Assembly (NCBI GenBank): GCA_964599915.1
Contig: CAZRHR010000010.1
Span: 1-48,436 of the forward strand
Direction: 5' to 3'
From: CAZRHR01 sp964599915
GTDB lineage: Bacteria; Bacteroidota; Bacteroidia; CAIKAF01
DNA length: 48,436 nt
Under the pieces are notes generated by a model. That model searched no databases and was not told the origin of the DNA. It worked only from the letters and a program-made list of their open reading frames with translations. Positions 1-8,040 of the stretch are shown piece after piece; the stretch's first letter is position 1; each line of letters begins with the position of its first letter. A program made the position numbers and the translations under genes.

Positions 1-402
1 GGGAAAAGGATCATGGGTGGCTACCACTACGCTTCGAATGCCTATGTCGGCTAACATCAAAGCGCATGGAGGTGTTTTTCCGTGATGTGCACAAGGCTCT
101 AAACTTACATAAGCCGTGGCACCGGAAAAAAGGGAGCGGGCCCATGTTTTCTCTTGTTCGTTCAGCCCAACGTTGAGGAGTTGTTCCGGAACAATGGGAT
201 AACCGGCCCGGAGCAAACCTTGTCGCACCGCCACCACTTCGGCATGTGGGCCGCCGGCATGGTGATGAAAACCTTCGCCAAGCACTTGACCTTCACGAAC
301 CATCACACATCCTACCAATGGATTGGGAAAAGCAGATGGAAGCCCTTTGCCCGCCAATACAAGGCAACGGTTCATCCACAACGCATCTTCTGCCAATTCC
401 AT
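1..402 (-). CDS. ribD: RibD, bifunctional riboflavin deaminase/reductase (N-terminal part, cut by window edge)
   Basis: I translated the minus strand directly; the gene runs off the left edge, leaving 134 codons. It shows the zinc-dependent cytidine-deaminase-like domain of RibD: a GGPHAE motif supplying the zinc-binding His and catalytic Glu, then LEPCAHHGKTPPC, whose two Cys complete the zinc site. By family knowledge this domain deaminates the pyrimidine intermediate of riboflavin synthesis; the C-terminal reductase domain lies outside the window. The start chosen is ATG at 402 (MELAEDALWMNRC). An in-frame ATG at 417 would add five residues. It is divergent from the DUF481 gene, about 65 bp away. 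Confidence 0.9.
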   Translation of the reverse strand, partial: MELAEDALWMNRCLVLAGKGLPSAFPNPLVGCVMVREGQVLGEGFHHHAGGPHAEVVAVRQGLLRAGYPIVPEQLLNVGLNEQEKTWARSLFSGATAYVSLEPCAHHGKTPPCALMLADIGIRSVVVATHDPFP

Positions 403-445
403 GATGCAAAATTGCATTTTTTCTTCATAGCCTTGGATTCCGGTT

Positions 446-453
446 TATATTTG
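446..453 (+). promoter_or_regulatory. Bacteroidota -7 element (TATATTTG) upstream of the DUF481 gene
   Basis: TATATTTG matches the Bacteroidota -7 consensus TAnnTTTG exactly and ends 16 nt before the ATG at 470. No TTG is found at the usual 19-20 bp upstream, so the -33 side is weak. Confidence 0.45.
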
Positions 454-469
454 CACAAACAAATCTTAC

Positions 470-1231
470 ATGCGATTTACGTGTATCCTTTTTTTCTTTT
501 TGCTATCCTTTCCTACCGCTGTGTTTGCTAACGACGATGCTTCCAAGGATACGCTACGCATAAAATACAATCTGAGTTCCGATTGGAACATTAGTTCCGG
601 AAACTTGAATTCTTTCGTGACCCAAAACCGGGGAACCTTGGACCTTGAGAAACGGGTTTTTGGCGTCAAAACCATGGTGATGTATCGTTATGGAACACTC
701 AACGGGGTAGAAAATGCCAATGAATTCAACTCTCTTGTAACCCTTTCGCTTTTTCCCCGAAACAAATTTTACGGATTTGTGAATGGTGGGGTGGAAAGTT
801 CTTTTTTACGGGGCTTTAACCTGCGTTCCTTTGGCGGTGCCGGGGTCACCTGGCGCGCTTTAAATTCAGATAAACATAAATTGGAGCCTTTTACCAACCT
901 TATGTACGAGTTTACTAGGTTTAAAACACCCATCATTGTGAATGAAGACACCACCAACAACCTGAATACCTTACGTGCCGTAGTGGGATGGACGGGGACC
1001 CATAAAATGATTTCCGGAAAGTTTATCATTACCCATGGTGCACGCTTTCAGCAATCTACCATAGATATTAATAACTTTCGGGTCGAGTCCAATGTGTCCA
1101 TCGCCATTCCCATTATCAAAATTCTCAGTGTGAAAACCGGGGCCACCTATACCTATGAAAATGTGGTCTTACCTGGACGACAAAACTCAGACTTTGTATG
1201 GACTTTCGGCATCGCTTTATCCAATATTTAG
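470..1231 (+). CDS. DUF481-like outer-membrane beta-barrel protein
   Basis: A 253-residue protein with a clear Sec signal peptide (MRFTCILFFFLLSFPTAVFA, cleavage before NDD). The rest is alternating polar/hydrophobic beta-strand sequence with Tyr, Asn, Gly and aromatic residues, ending in the strand-like TFGIALSNI expected of an outer-membrane barrel. Composition and length fit the DUF481 family (YdiY-like, salt-induced outer-membrane proteins), whose function is poorly known. It is divergent from ribD and followed 4 nt later by prmC, so it is probably the first gene of a DUF481-prmC-ligA transcript. Family assignment is inference from overall character, not from a single diagnostic motif. 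Confidence 0.7.
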   Translation: MRFTCILFFFLLSFPTAVFANDDASKDTLRIKYNLSSDWNISSGNLNSFVTQNRGTLDLEKRVFGVKTMVMYRYGTLNGVENANEFNSLVTLSLFPRNKFYGFVNGGVESSFLRGFNLRSFGGAGVTWRALNSDKHKLEPFTNLMYEFTRFKTPIIVNEDTTNNLNTLRAVVGWTGTHKMISGKFIITHGARFQQSTIDINNFRVESNVSIAIPIIKILSVKTGATYTYENVVLPGRQNSDFVWTFGIALSNI

Positions 1232-1235
1232 TAAA

Positions 1236-2093
1236 GTGAAAACAGGAAAGGACGCGCTGCAACGGTTTAATGATGCGCTGGAGGAACGTTATGGGAAGGA
1301 GGAAGCCACGGCCATTTTTCGTTTTCTTCTGGCCGCCCGATGGAATACGGAAGGCGCAGGTTGGCGTATGATGCTAGAACATCCGCTAACTGCGGAAGAG
1401 CAAGCATGGTTTTTAGCCGGTTTGGAAAAATTGGAACAGGGAATTCCTGTTCAATATGTGACGGGCTTTACTTGGTTTGGCCCATTAAAATTGATGGTCA
1501 ACGAAAGTGTTTTGATTCCACGGCCGGAAACCGAGGAGTTATGTCAGTGGATTCGGGAGCAAGGTTGGGGGCCTTCACTACGGGTAGTGGATGCCTGTAC
1601 CGGCAGCGGTTGTATCCCACTTTTACTTAAACATTGGTTCCCCCAGTGGAACATTACCGGGTTCGATGTGTCGGCTTCCGCTTTGGAAGTGGCCAAAGCA
1701 AACGCCCGAACCCTGAATTTAGAGGTTGATTTTCAAAAGTTTGACCTTGCCGGAGATCCTTCCTTGCTGCCGGAAGCCGATGTGATTGTAAGCAATCCTC
1801 CCTATGTGCCTTTAGAAGAAGCGCCCACATTGATGGAGCATGTAGTGGCCCACGAACCGGCTTTGGCCCTTTTTGCCCCGCAGGGCGATCCACTTTTCTT
1901 TTATCGCCACCTGGAAGCCTATGCCAAAGAAAAATTGACGCCGGGTGGGCATTTGATTATGGAGATTCACAAGGATTATGGCGAAGAAACACGGGAACTT
2001 TTTACCTTTGAACCATGGGCATCTGCCCATTGTTTAAACGATATCCATGGGAAACCAAGATTTATTCACGTGGTCCGACAAAGTTCCAAATGA
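1236..2093 (+). CDS. prmC: PrmC/HemK, peptide chain release factor N5-glutamine methyltransferase
   Basis: It methylates the Gln of the GGQ motif in release factors, using S-adenosylmethionine. The sequence shows the N-terminal helical domain, the IPRPETEELC segment, the SAM-binding motif VVDACTGSGCIPLLL and the substrate-Gln-binding motif NPPYVP. The open frame extends upstream into the DUF481 gene. I chose GTG at 1236, which lies 4 nt after the upstream stop and gives 285 residues, the usual family size; the ATG at 1155 would overlap the DUF481 gene by 77 bp. Its substrate gene prfA is also in this window, but 38 kb away. Confidence 0.92.
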   Translation: MKTGKDALQRFNDALEERYGKEEATAIFRFLLAARWNTEGAGWRMMLEHPLTAEEQAWFLAGLEKLEQGIPVQYVTGFTWFGPLKLMVNESVLIPRPETEELCQWIREQGWGPSLRVVDACTGSGCIPLLLKHWFPQWNITGFDVSASALEVAKANARTLNLEVDFQKFDLAGDPSLLPEADVIVSNPPYVPLEEAPTLMEHVVAHEPALALFAPQGDPLFFYRHLEAYAKEKLTPGGHLIMEIHKDYGEETRELFTFEPWASAHCLNDIHGKPRFIHVVRQSSK

Positions 2094-2103
2094 ACAGGCA
2101 CAA

Positions 2104-4125
2104 GTGCAGGAACGTATGCGTGAGTTGGAGGCCCAAATCCAGCATCATAACCACCTGTATTACGATTTAGCCAAGCCTGAAATCTCCGATCGGGCGTTCG
2201 ATGCGCTTTTAGCTGAACTAATTAGGCTGGAAACGGAACATCCGCAATGGGCCTCGCCGGATTCTCCCACCCAACGGGTCGGCGGAACCATCACCAAGCA
2301 ATTTCCTACCGTGGTGCACCAACCACGCATGTATTCTTTGGACAATGCCTATGAGAAAGATGCAGTTTTGGCATTTGACAAAAGGGTGCGGCAAACTTCG
2401 GCTCAACCGGTTTCCTATGTATGTGAACCTAAAATTGATGGCGTAGCCATTCGACTTACCTATAAAAATGGTGTGCTTTTTCAAGCCGTGACACGCGGCG
2501 ATGGCGTGCAGGGCGATGAAGTAACGGCCAATGTAAAAACCATACGGTCTATTCCTTTAACGTTAAAAGGCGCCCACATCCCGGAAACCTTAACCTTGAG
2601 CGGTGAGATTTATCTTCCCCGTGCCAGGTTTGATGCCCTCAACCAACAAATTGAAGAGGAAGGGCGAAAAGAAGGTTTAAGTCCGGAAGACATCCAAGAA
2701 AGGAAATACAAAAATCCGCGAAATACGGCGGCCGGAACGTTAAAGCTTCAGGATTCCAAGGAGGTGGCCCGTCGCAGATTGGAGGCGTTTATTTATCACG
2801 TGATTGAAGATGAACCTACGGTTGATTCCCACGCTGAATTGATTGAAAAAGCCCGTCAATGGGGGTGCAAGGTGCCGGATGTGGTGAAAGTGTGTGACAC
2901 CATCGAAGAGGTGATGGCACAAATAGATGCCATGGATGCCCTTCGGCATACCTTGCCTTATGATACCGATGGGGTAGTGATAAAAGTAAATCCGTTGGAG
3001 ATGCAACGCCAAATGGGATTTACAGCGAAAAGTCCACGTTGGGCTTTGGCCTATAAATTTCAAACAGAACAGGCGTTTACCCAAATCCGTAGCTTCGATT
3101 TTCAAGTAGGGCGCACAGGAGCCATTACACCGGTGGCCAATTTAGTACCGGTCGCTTTGGGAGGAACTACCGTAAAGCGCGCCTCCGTGCATAATGCCGA
3201 TTTTATTGCCCAGCTGGATTTGCGGGTTGGCGATACCGTCGCGGTAGAAAAGGGCGGAGAAATTATTCCGAAAATAGTCGCGGTAAACCATGATTTGCGT
3301 CCCGTAAATAGCCAGCCCCTGACCTTTCCCTCCCAATGTCCTGAATGCAGCGCGACACTGGTGAGAAGAAGCGGAGAAGCCCAGCATTATTGTCCGGATG
3401 AATGGGGTTGTCGCCCACAATTGATTGGAAAACTCGTTCATTTTGTGAGCCGCAAAGCCATGCACATTGAATCTTTGGGTGAAAAGACCATTCAAACTTT
3501 TTTTGACCAAGGCTGGGTGCGTCGTCCCTCTGATTTTTATCAATTAACCGCGGAGCAAATTACAAGTTTAGAAGGGTTTAAAGAGAAATCGGCTGAAAAT
3601 ATTTTGGCGGGTTTAGAGGCGGCTAAAGCGGTTCCTTTCCCACGGGTCCTATTTGCCATAGGCATTCGGCACGTGGGAGAAACGGTGGCCCAAAAGCTGG
3701 CTGCCGCCTATGGAAGTTTAACCGCGTTGAGGGAAACGTCCAGAGAAGCCCTGTTGTCGGTGCCGGAAATTGGCGAAGTGATTGCAGATTCCGTATGGCA
3801 GTGGTTAAAGGACGCTACTTTGCAAGCCGAAATGGACCGATTGGCGGAAGTGGGTTTACAAATGGAAGCGGTGAAAAAGCAGGTGGAAGGACCGCAACCC
3901 TTACAAGGCAAAATTTTTGTGGTTTCAGGCGTCTTTTCTCATTTTTCTAGAGACGGATTAAAAGAAGCCATTGAACAAGCCGGAGGAAAAGTGAGTTCAT
4001 CCATCAGCAAGCAAACCGATTATGTGGTGGCGGGAGATCAAATGGGTCCTGCCAAACGAGAAAAAGCGGAATCACTCGGGGTGCAAATTATTTCGGAAGA
4101 AACGTTCATCCAAATGCTTTCATGA
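2104..4125 (+). CDS. ligA: LigA, NAD+-dependent DNA ligase
   Basis: It seals nicks during replication and repair using NAD+. Domains in order: the Ia NAD-binding domain (HHNHLYYDLAKPEISD), the nucleotidyltransferase domain with the AMP-accepting lysine in CEPKIDG (about residue 110), the OB fold, a four-Cys zinc finger (CPEC then C and C about 25 residues on), helix-hairpin-helix repeats, and a C-terminal BRCT domain (LQGKIFVVSGVF to the end). Family length is about 670. I prefer GTG at 2104, 10 nt after the prmC stop, giving 673 residues. Alternatives are ATG 2116 (short N-terminus) and ATG 2047 (47 bp overlap with prmC). The stop overlaps the next gene by ATGA. Confidence 0.95.
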   Translation: MQERMRELEAQIQHHNHLYYDLAKPEISDRAFDALLAELIRLETEHPQWASPDSPTQRVGGTITKQFPTVVHQPRMYSLDNAYEKDAVLAFDKRVRQTSAQPVSYVCEPKIDGVAIRLTYKNGVLFQAVTRGDGVQGDEVTANVKTIRSIPLTLKGAHIPETLTLSGEIYLPRARFDALNQQIEEEGRKEGLSPEDIQERKYKNPRNTAAGTLKLQDSKEVARRRLEAFIYHVIEDEPTVDSHAELIEKARQWGCKVPDVVKVCDTIEEVMAQIDAMDALRHTLPYDTDGVVIKVNPLEMQRQMGFTAKSPRWALAYKFQTEQAFTQIRSFDFQVGRTGAITPVANLVPVALGGTTVKRASVHNADFIAQLDLRVGDTVAVEKGGEIIPKIVAVNHDLRPVNSQPLTFPSQCPECSATLVRRSGEAQHYCPDEWGCRPQLIGKLVHFVSRKAMHIESLGEKTIQTFFDQGWVRRPSDFYQLTAEQITSLEGFKEKSAENILAGLEAAKAVPFPRVLFAIGIRHVGETVAQKLAAAYGSLTALRETSREALLSVPEIGEVIADSVWQWLKDATLQAEMDRLAEVGLQMEAVKKQVEGPQPLQGKIFVVSGVFSHFSRDGLKEAIEQAGGKVSSSISKQTDYVVAGDQMGPAKREKAESLGVQIISEETFIQMLS

Positions 4126-4631
4126 GTCGTTCAGTGCCATGGAAAGACATCTGGCTGTTCATGCCGGAAGGCGAGGTGACTCATCGGCCGTGGGTGATGA
4201 CCCAATTGGCCGGTTTGGCGCATCATGTCAAATGGGTGGAAGTGAGGTCATCGAAGCCAAAAGGAACCTCTTCGGTGCTTCCATTGGGCATAGACCACCA
4301 AATTTGGCCTGCTCGCTGGGGCGGCATACACCCGAAAAATCCGGGGATTGAAGATGGTCCCGATACGCTGTTTCTCTGGGTGGGCGATGGACCTCAAACA
4401 GCCCAGCGTCGCTGGCTTTCTCAGTGGAAAAAAGTCTGGAAAGCAGCCCTGCTCAGCCAAGCGGCGCAGGACCCTTTGGATTTTCATTTTTGGTTGAAAA
4501 CAGACCATACACCCGTTTCTGCTCCTGCATGGCCCCAACTCGTCGGGGTCTTAGCTCAGGTGCGCGGAGTTGCGATACCTGGGCCCAACGCTGCCCCAAA
4601 CGAAAGGCAGAACTCTGAATCCGAACCATGA
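4122..4631 (+). CDS. Hypothetical protein downstream of ligA
   Basis: A 169-residue Trp-rich protein that I do not recognise. It starts with ATG overlapping the ligA stop (ATGA), a typical coupled arrangement, and has no signal peptide or membrane segment. The first ~140 residues look like a real soluble protein. The tail after about residue 145 (PGPNAAPNERQNSESEP) looks low in constraint and lies inside the converging gene on the other strand. Either both genes really overlap by 179 bp, or one of the two 3' ends has been extended by loss of a stop. Confidence 0.6.
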   Translation: MSRSVPWKDIWLFMPEGEVTHRPWVMTQLAGLAHHVKWVEVRSSKPKGTSSVLPLGIDHQIWPARWGGIHPKNPGIEDGPDTLFLWVGDGPQTAQRRWLSQWKKVWKAALLSQAAQDPLDFHFWLKTDHTPVSAPAWPQLVGVLAQVRGVAIPGPNAAPNERQNSESEP

Positions 4632-4875
4632 TGCGCTGGTAATTTTCCCATTGCTGGTCAAAGTATTCTCTTGGGTTCGCCGATAACTCTTCAAGTAAAA
4701 CCCATAAATACCAAAGTTGGGTTTGCATTTCTAAATCTGTGAGACCCTTACCCAACTTCTGTTCTACCTGAATAAGGTCGGCAATCATTTCCCGGTTTGG
4801 ACGGCCGGAACCGTGCGACAAACCTGCCGCCAACCGGCGGATGTCTGTCGTCAGGTCAATGATTAGGTAACTCAT
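4453..4875 (-). CDS. Hypothetical helical protein, convergent with the previous gene
   Basis: A 140-residue predicted all-helical soluble protein with no recognised family. Residues 1-105 (MSYLIIDLTTDIRRLAAGL onward) look like a coherent amphipathic helical protein; the last ~35 residues (RPRRVGAMQEQKRVYG onward) are antisense to the preceding plus-strand gene and look less constrained. CAACTTCG lies 4 nt upstream of the ATG at 4875, a two-mismatch version of the leaderless TAnnTTTG promoter seen elsewhere here, which supports this start. Confidence 0.6.
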   Translation of the reverse strand: MSYLIIDLTTDIRRLAAGLSHGSGRPNREMIADLIQVEQKLGKGLTDLEMQTQLWYLWVLLEELSANPREYFDQQWENYQRIMVRIQSSAFRLGQRWAQVSQLRAPELRPRRVGAMQEQKRVYGLFSTKNENPKGPAPLG

Positions 4876-5264
4876 GGTACGAAGTTGTGCAGAGGATAGA
4901 TGTTCAATCGGATGTTAATCGCATACAATCGGATATATGCGTTTAAATTCTGTTTGCATTTATAGTAGGTGTTGGATAAGCCTAAACGGGTCCTTCTAAT
5001 CGGCTGTAGAATTTTAACTAGGTAAAAAATGGTACATCATGGATTGAACATGGCAAAATGGCACTAGCTTTCATTGATAGGCCTTGTCTGTCTCTTTACC
5101 CTGCAAACTTTTTCCCCAGTATCTAAAAAAATGAAATGTATCATGTGTTACTCATGACCAAACATTACAATGAATAGGGTGCCAAAGACGCCGAGGGTCT
5201 CCTCATGGCTGAGCGCTCTAAAAGACATTAAGGCTGATATGCAGTTTTTTTTGCATCCAATTCA
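4876..5264. other. Intergenic region of 389 bp, no gene supported
   Basis: Flanked by a minus gene starting at 4875 and the minus VWA gene ending at 5265. It is A+T rich and has no credible coding sequence. It contains a 9-bp direct repeat (CAATCGGAT at 4905-4913 and 4926-4934). No rho-independent terminator with a clear hairpin and U tract is visible for the VWA operon, although a short GATGCA/TGCATAT-like pairing around an A8 run sits near 5240-5258. Confidence 0.5.
4905..4934 (+). repeat. Direct repeat CAATCGGAT, spaced 21 bp
   Basis: Two identical 9-mers at 4905-4913 and 4926-4934 lie exactly 21 bp apart, two helical turns. They are 30-60 bp upstream of the minus-strand hypothetical gene starting at 4875, where a regulator could bind. 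No regulator can be named. Confidence 0.4.
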
Positions 5265-8039
5265 TTACGCAAAGCCCTTTTCACTCAACTGCGCTAAAAA
5301 CGATGTAAATCCTTCCATTTGTCCCAGAAAACAAGGGATTTGCATGGCCTTCAGCTGCTCCACATGGCCTCTATGCACCGGCGCTCCTCTGGGAACCTCA
5401 GGATAGACAAAACCTACCCAAACACCTGATTTTTGTAATTTGGAAATGGCGCTAAAGGCCTCCACTGCATGCGTCGCATCTCTAAAATCTGACCATAACC
5501 ACACCTGCGCTTGGGTGTTTTGAATGTGTGATAAGCAGGCATTCAAGGCTTTTCCCACGTTGGTATTCCCTTCCGGGGTCACCTCCAATAAGGTGGTCCA
5601 ATGATTCGCCAAGGGGCCGTCTAAAAAAATCACGTCCTCATCGAATAAACAAATTTTTACACGATACGCCTCGCTTTTACAAAGTATGGAGGCCATCCAC
5701 AACACCGCAGGATAGGTTTGCCGCATGGAACGACTTCGATCTATACATAACCAAAGCTCCTTACCCGGCGATTTGGCCTTTTGGCGGTATTTCCACACTT
5801 TAGGTAACAATTGGCCTCGCGACCTGTCATATTGTCCAAGGTTATGTTTTATCGTGGCATGAAGGTCTATTTTTCGTGACCTGAGGTTACCGATGGCCTT
5901 TTTTTCCGAGGTTTGCCAAGGCTGCATCAAAGGGTATATTTGAGCCATAACCTCCCTCGATAAGGGCTCATGATCCGGCGATTGGATGTATTTGCTCCAT
6001 GCTTCCCAAAAGGACGTTTCCACATTTGGGGAAGGGTAGTCAGCCTCGAATACTTTGTTTTGTCTGCTGCCAAACTCAAAGCTGCTTTCCTTGGAAGAAT
6101 ATTCGTCTCTGGCTTCTGAAGGAAAAAACAATTTTTTTCCCTCTATAGACAATAAACCATCTTTCTGTTCCGACTTTACTTGTTGAATAAAAATGGGGTT
6201 CATGCTTCCCATTATTGAGGCCGTTTTGTTCAAAACCAACGACCATCTTTCTTTACTCCCTTCCTCGAAAGGGGAAAGTGCGGCTAATGCATTCAAGAGT
6301 TGTGCCTCTTGTCCGGCCGTCAAGTGTAAATGAGAGAAACATGTTTGCCAAAAGGGTAACGATGAGGCAAACTTATCATGGTCCGCTTGAGTAATGGCTT
6401 GGTGCACTAAAGCCAAACATACAGTCACGGCAGGTTGGTTTCCTAAAAGTCCACGCATCCACGCCGTAGCTTCTACCTGAGAAAATCCTTGCACCAGATT
6501 CGAGAAGGTCGGCCAATCTTTTTGGGGCGCTATGGACAGCCATTTCGCCAATATGGAGCCTTTCATTTCCATGGAGAAGCGGGAATTTTGACTCCATGAC
6601 CAAAGTTTATTTTGCACCAAAACCTGCCCCACAGACCTTTGGGTACGATCCCATACACCTAAGAACAAATCCACAGTTGCGGCGGCCGTTTCGGGGAAAG
6701 TAAACAGCCTATTTTCCACGGCTTCAAGAACTTGGGTCAATTGCTTTGGGGGTAAGGTTTGGGCCTGCCATATCACCTGCCACATCCATGTCATGGCTTC
6801 TTCAAACGAACGTATGTTTGTATTTTGGTTGCTCCAAGGCCGCCAGGGTAAATCCGCATGGAACCAAACCTCTGATGAAAAGGAAATGGATGCATCCACC
6901 CCAAAAAATTCATACAGCCTTTGCTCTAAAAGGGTCATTACAAAGGTTTCCTCCGCTTTTGTTAATAAAATGGGTTCAAATGCACGCCATGTCCAAGTCG
7001 AAATCGTAGATGGCAATCCATGGATAGCCTGATTTTCAGGCGGTTCAATACATCCTAACAGCACGCCTCGGTAAAGCCACTTGCGCAGCGGTGCATCATG
7101 GGGTAAATGAGTTGACACTTGCAGCGTAAGTCCATTTCGCATGCCCAACCTTTGTGCCCATCCATGGACAAGTTTTTCCCAGAGGCGCACTTCCCAAGGT
7201 TTAAGCAGACATGTATGAGTCCCGCCACCCATGGGAAGCTTTGTTTCCCTATCTAAGGCGGAAAAGGGACGTATCGTTGACCATGCATCATGTACTTCCA
7301 ACGTATCTGCCTGTCTTTTTCCCCGAAGGGCGGCCAATTCTTCCGACAAAAACCATGCATCCTGCACGTCGGTGGTGCTGAAGACCTTTCCTTCTTCCCG
7401 AAGCAAGTTGGCCCACTGAGAAAGTTGTTCAAAAGATTGTAAACCAGGGAACTGTAACGTGGATAAAGAAGAGGGTACATCCTCCGCCACTTCAGGCGTG
7501 CGTTGGTCTACGTTGGGCGCCAAAAGCCACTGAACTTTAACTTTTTTAGGTTTTTTCAGCGGGCTTTTATCCTGCCAATGAGATGCTAACCAATCCAGCA
7601 CTTCTTTTTCTCCGACCATCCCAATGGGGCCCTCTACTTGAGCCCGTCTCAGATGTTGGGCCAACCAAGCGGCGCGTTGGGCTAAATCGCTCTTTGGGAA
7701 TGAAAAAAACTCGGATTCCAACGGTTCGGCATGTGAGTGATGGTGAGCAAAGCGATATCCCATAGGCCAATCGATACATTTGATGGGAATCTGCTTGTTT
7801 TTCGCCCAAGCCACAACCTCACGCAAGGCCTCATGGCCTTTCCAACTGACCCATTGGGCCACATGCGGCTGATCCACCGGCGCCACCAAATAGCTTTGAT
7901 CCAGAGTTTCGTTTAAACCCGGAAAATCTTCCGGCCATTGCAACCAAAGTTCCTGCCATGGGAAACGGTTAAGCATGGTTTCCCAATCCTTAGCGGACGG
8001 GAGTGTCTGGTTGGAAATTGGAAGCCAGTGAAATCCCAT
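5265..8039 (-). CDS. Fused DUF5682-like / VWA (CoxE-like) protein of a MoxR-VWA system
   Basis: A 924-residue soluble protein. The last ~160 residues are a von Willebrand A domain with an intact metal-binding MIDAS: DRSRS (about 767-771), a Thr in GNTNVG (about 826) and Asp in WSDFRD (about 851). The N-terminal part follows the outline of DUF5682 (E. coli YehM-like): a strand resembling LVEGP (WLQWPEDFPGL), then a segment ending IPIKCIDWPMG where the family has a DLP motif. The family's RHHGPG signature is absent. In the usual cluster DUF5682 and VWA are separate genes; here they are one chain, shorter than their sum. The start is 1 nt after the MoxR-type ATPase stop, so the two are probably co-translated. 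MoxR/VWA pairs are generally thought to act like chelatases or chaperones on a protein target; the target here is unknown. Confidence 0.75.
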   Translation of the reverse strand: MGFHWLPISNQTLPSAKDWETMLNRFPWQELWLQWPEDFPGLNETLDQSYLVAPVDQPHVAQWVSWKGHEALREVVAWAKNKQIPIKCIDWPMGYRFAHHHSHAEPLESEFFSFPKSDLAQRAAWLAQHLRRAQVEGPIGMVGEKEVLDWLASHWQDKSPLKKPKKVKVQWLLAPNVDQRTPEVAEDVPSSLSTLQFPGLQSFEQLSQWANLLREEGKVFSTTDVQDAWFLSEELAALRGKRQADTLEVHDAWSTIRPFSALDRETKLPMGGGTHTCLLKPWEVRLWEKLVHGWAQRLGMRNGLTLQVSTHLPHDAPLRKWLYRGVLLGCIEPPENQAIHGLPSTISTWTWRAFEPILLTKAEETFVMTLLEQRLYEFFGVDASISFSSEVWFHADLPWRPWSNQNTNIRSFEEAMTWMWQVIWQAQTLPPKQLTQVLEAVENRLFTFPETAAATVDLFLGVWDRTQRSVGQVLVQNKLWSWSQNSRFSMEMKGSILAKWLSIAPQKDWPTFSNLVQGFSQVEATAWMRGLLGNQPAVTVCLALVHQAITQADHDKFASSLPFWQTCFSHLHLTAGQEAQLLNALAALSPFEEGSKERWSLVLNKTASIMGSMNPIFIQQVKSEQKDGLLSIEGKKLFFPSEARDEYSSKESSFEFGSRQNKVFEADYPSPNVETSFWEAWSKYIQSPDHEPLSREVMAQIYPLMQPWQTSEKKAIGNLRSRKIDLHATIKHNLGQYDRSRGQLLPKVWKYRQKAKSPGKELWLCIDRSRSMRQTYPAVLWMASILCKSEAYRVKICLFDEDVIFLDGPLANHWTTLLEVTPEGNTNVGKALNACLSHIQNTQAQVWLWSDFRDATHAVEAFSAISKLQKSGVWVGFVYPEVPRGAPVHRGHVEQLKAMQIPCFLGQMEGFTSFLAQLSEKGFA

Positions 8040-8040
8040 G

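Noticed and set aside
154..531. 125-codon plus-strand frame at the left edge
   Set aside because: It is antisense to ribD, whose zinc-deaminase motifs are unmistakable on the minus strand, and it runs across the DUF481 signal peptide.
5236..5260. Hairpin-like pairing around an eight-T run after the VWA gene
   Set aside because: The homopolymer run lies in the loop rather than after the stem, so it does not form a rho-independent terminator.
5170..5406. 78-codon plus-strand frame
   Set aside because: Overlaps the 3' end of the VWA gene in antisense, has no family resemblance and no promoter.
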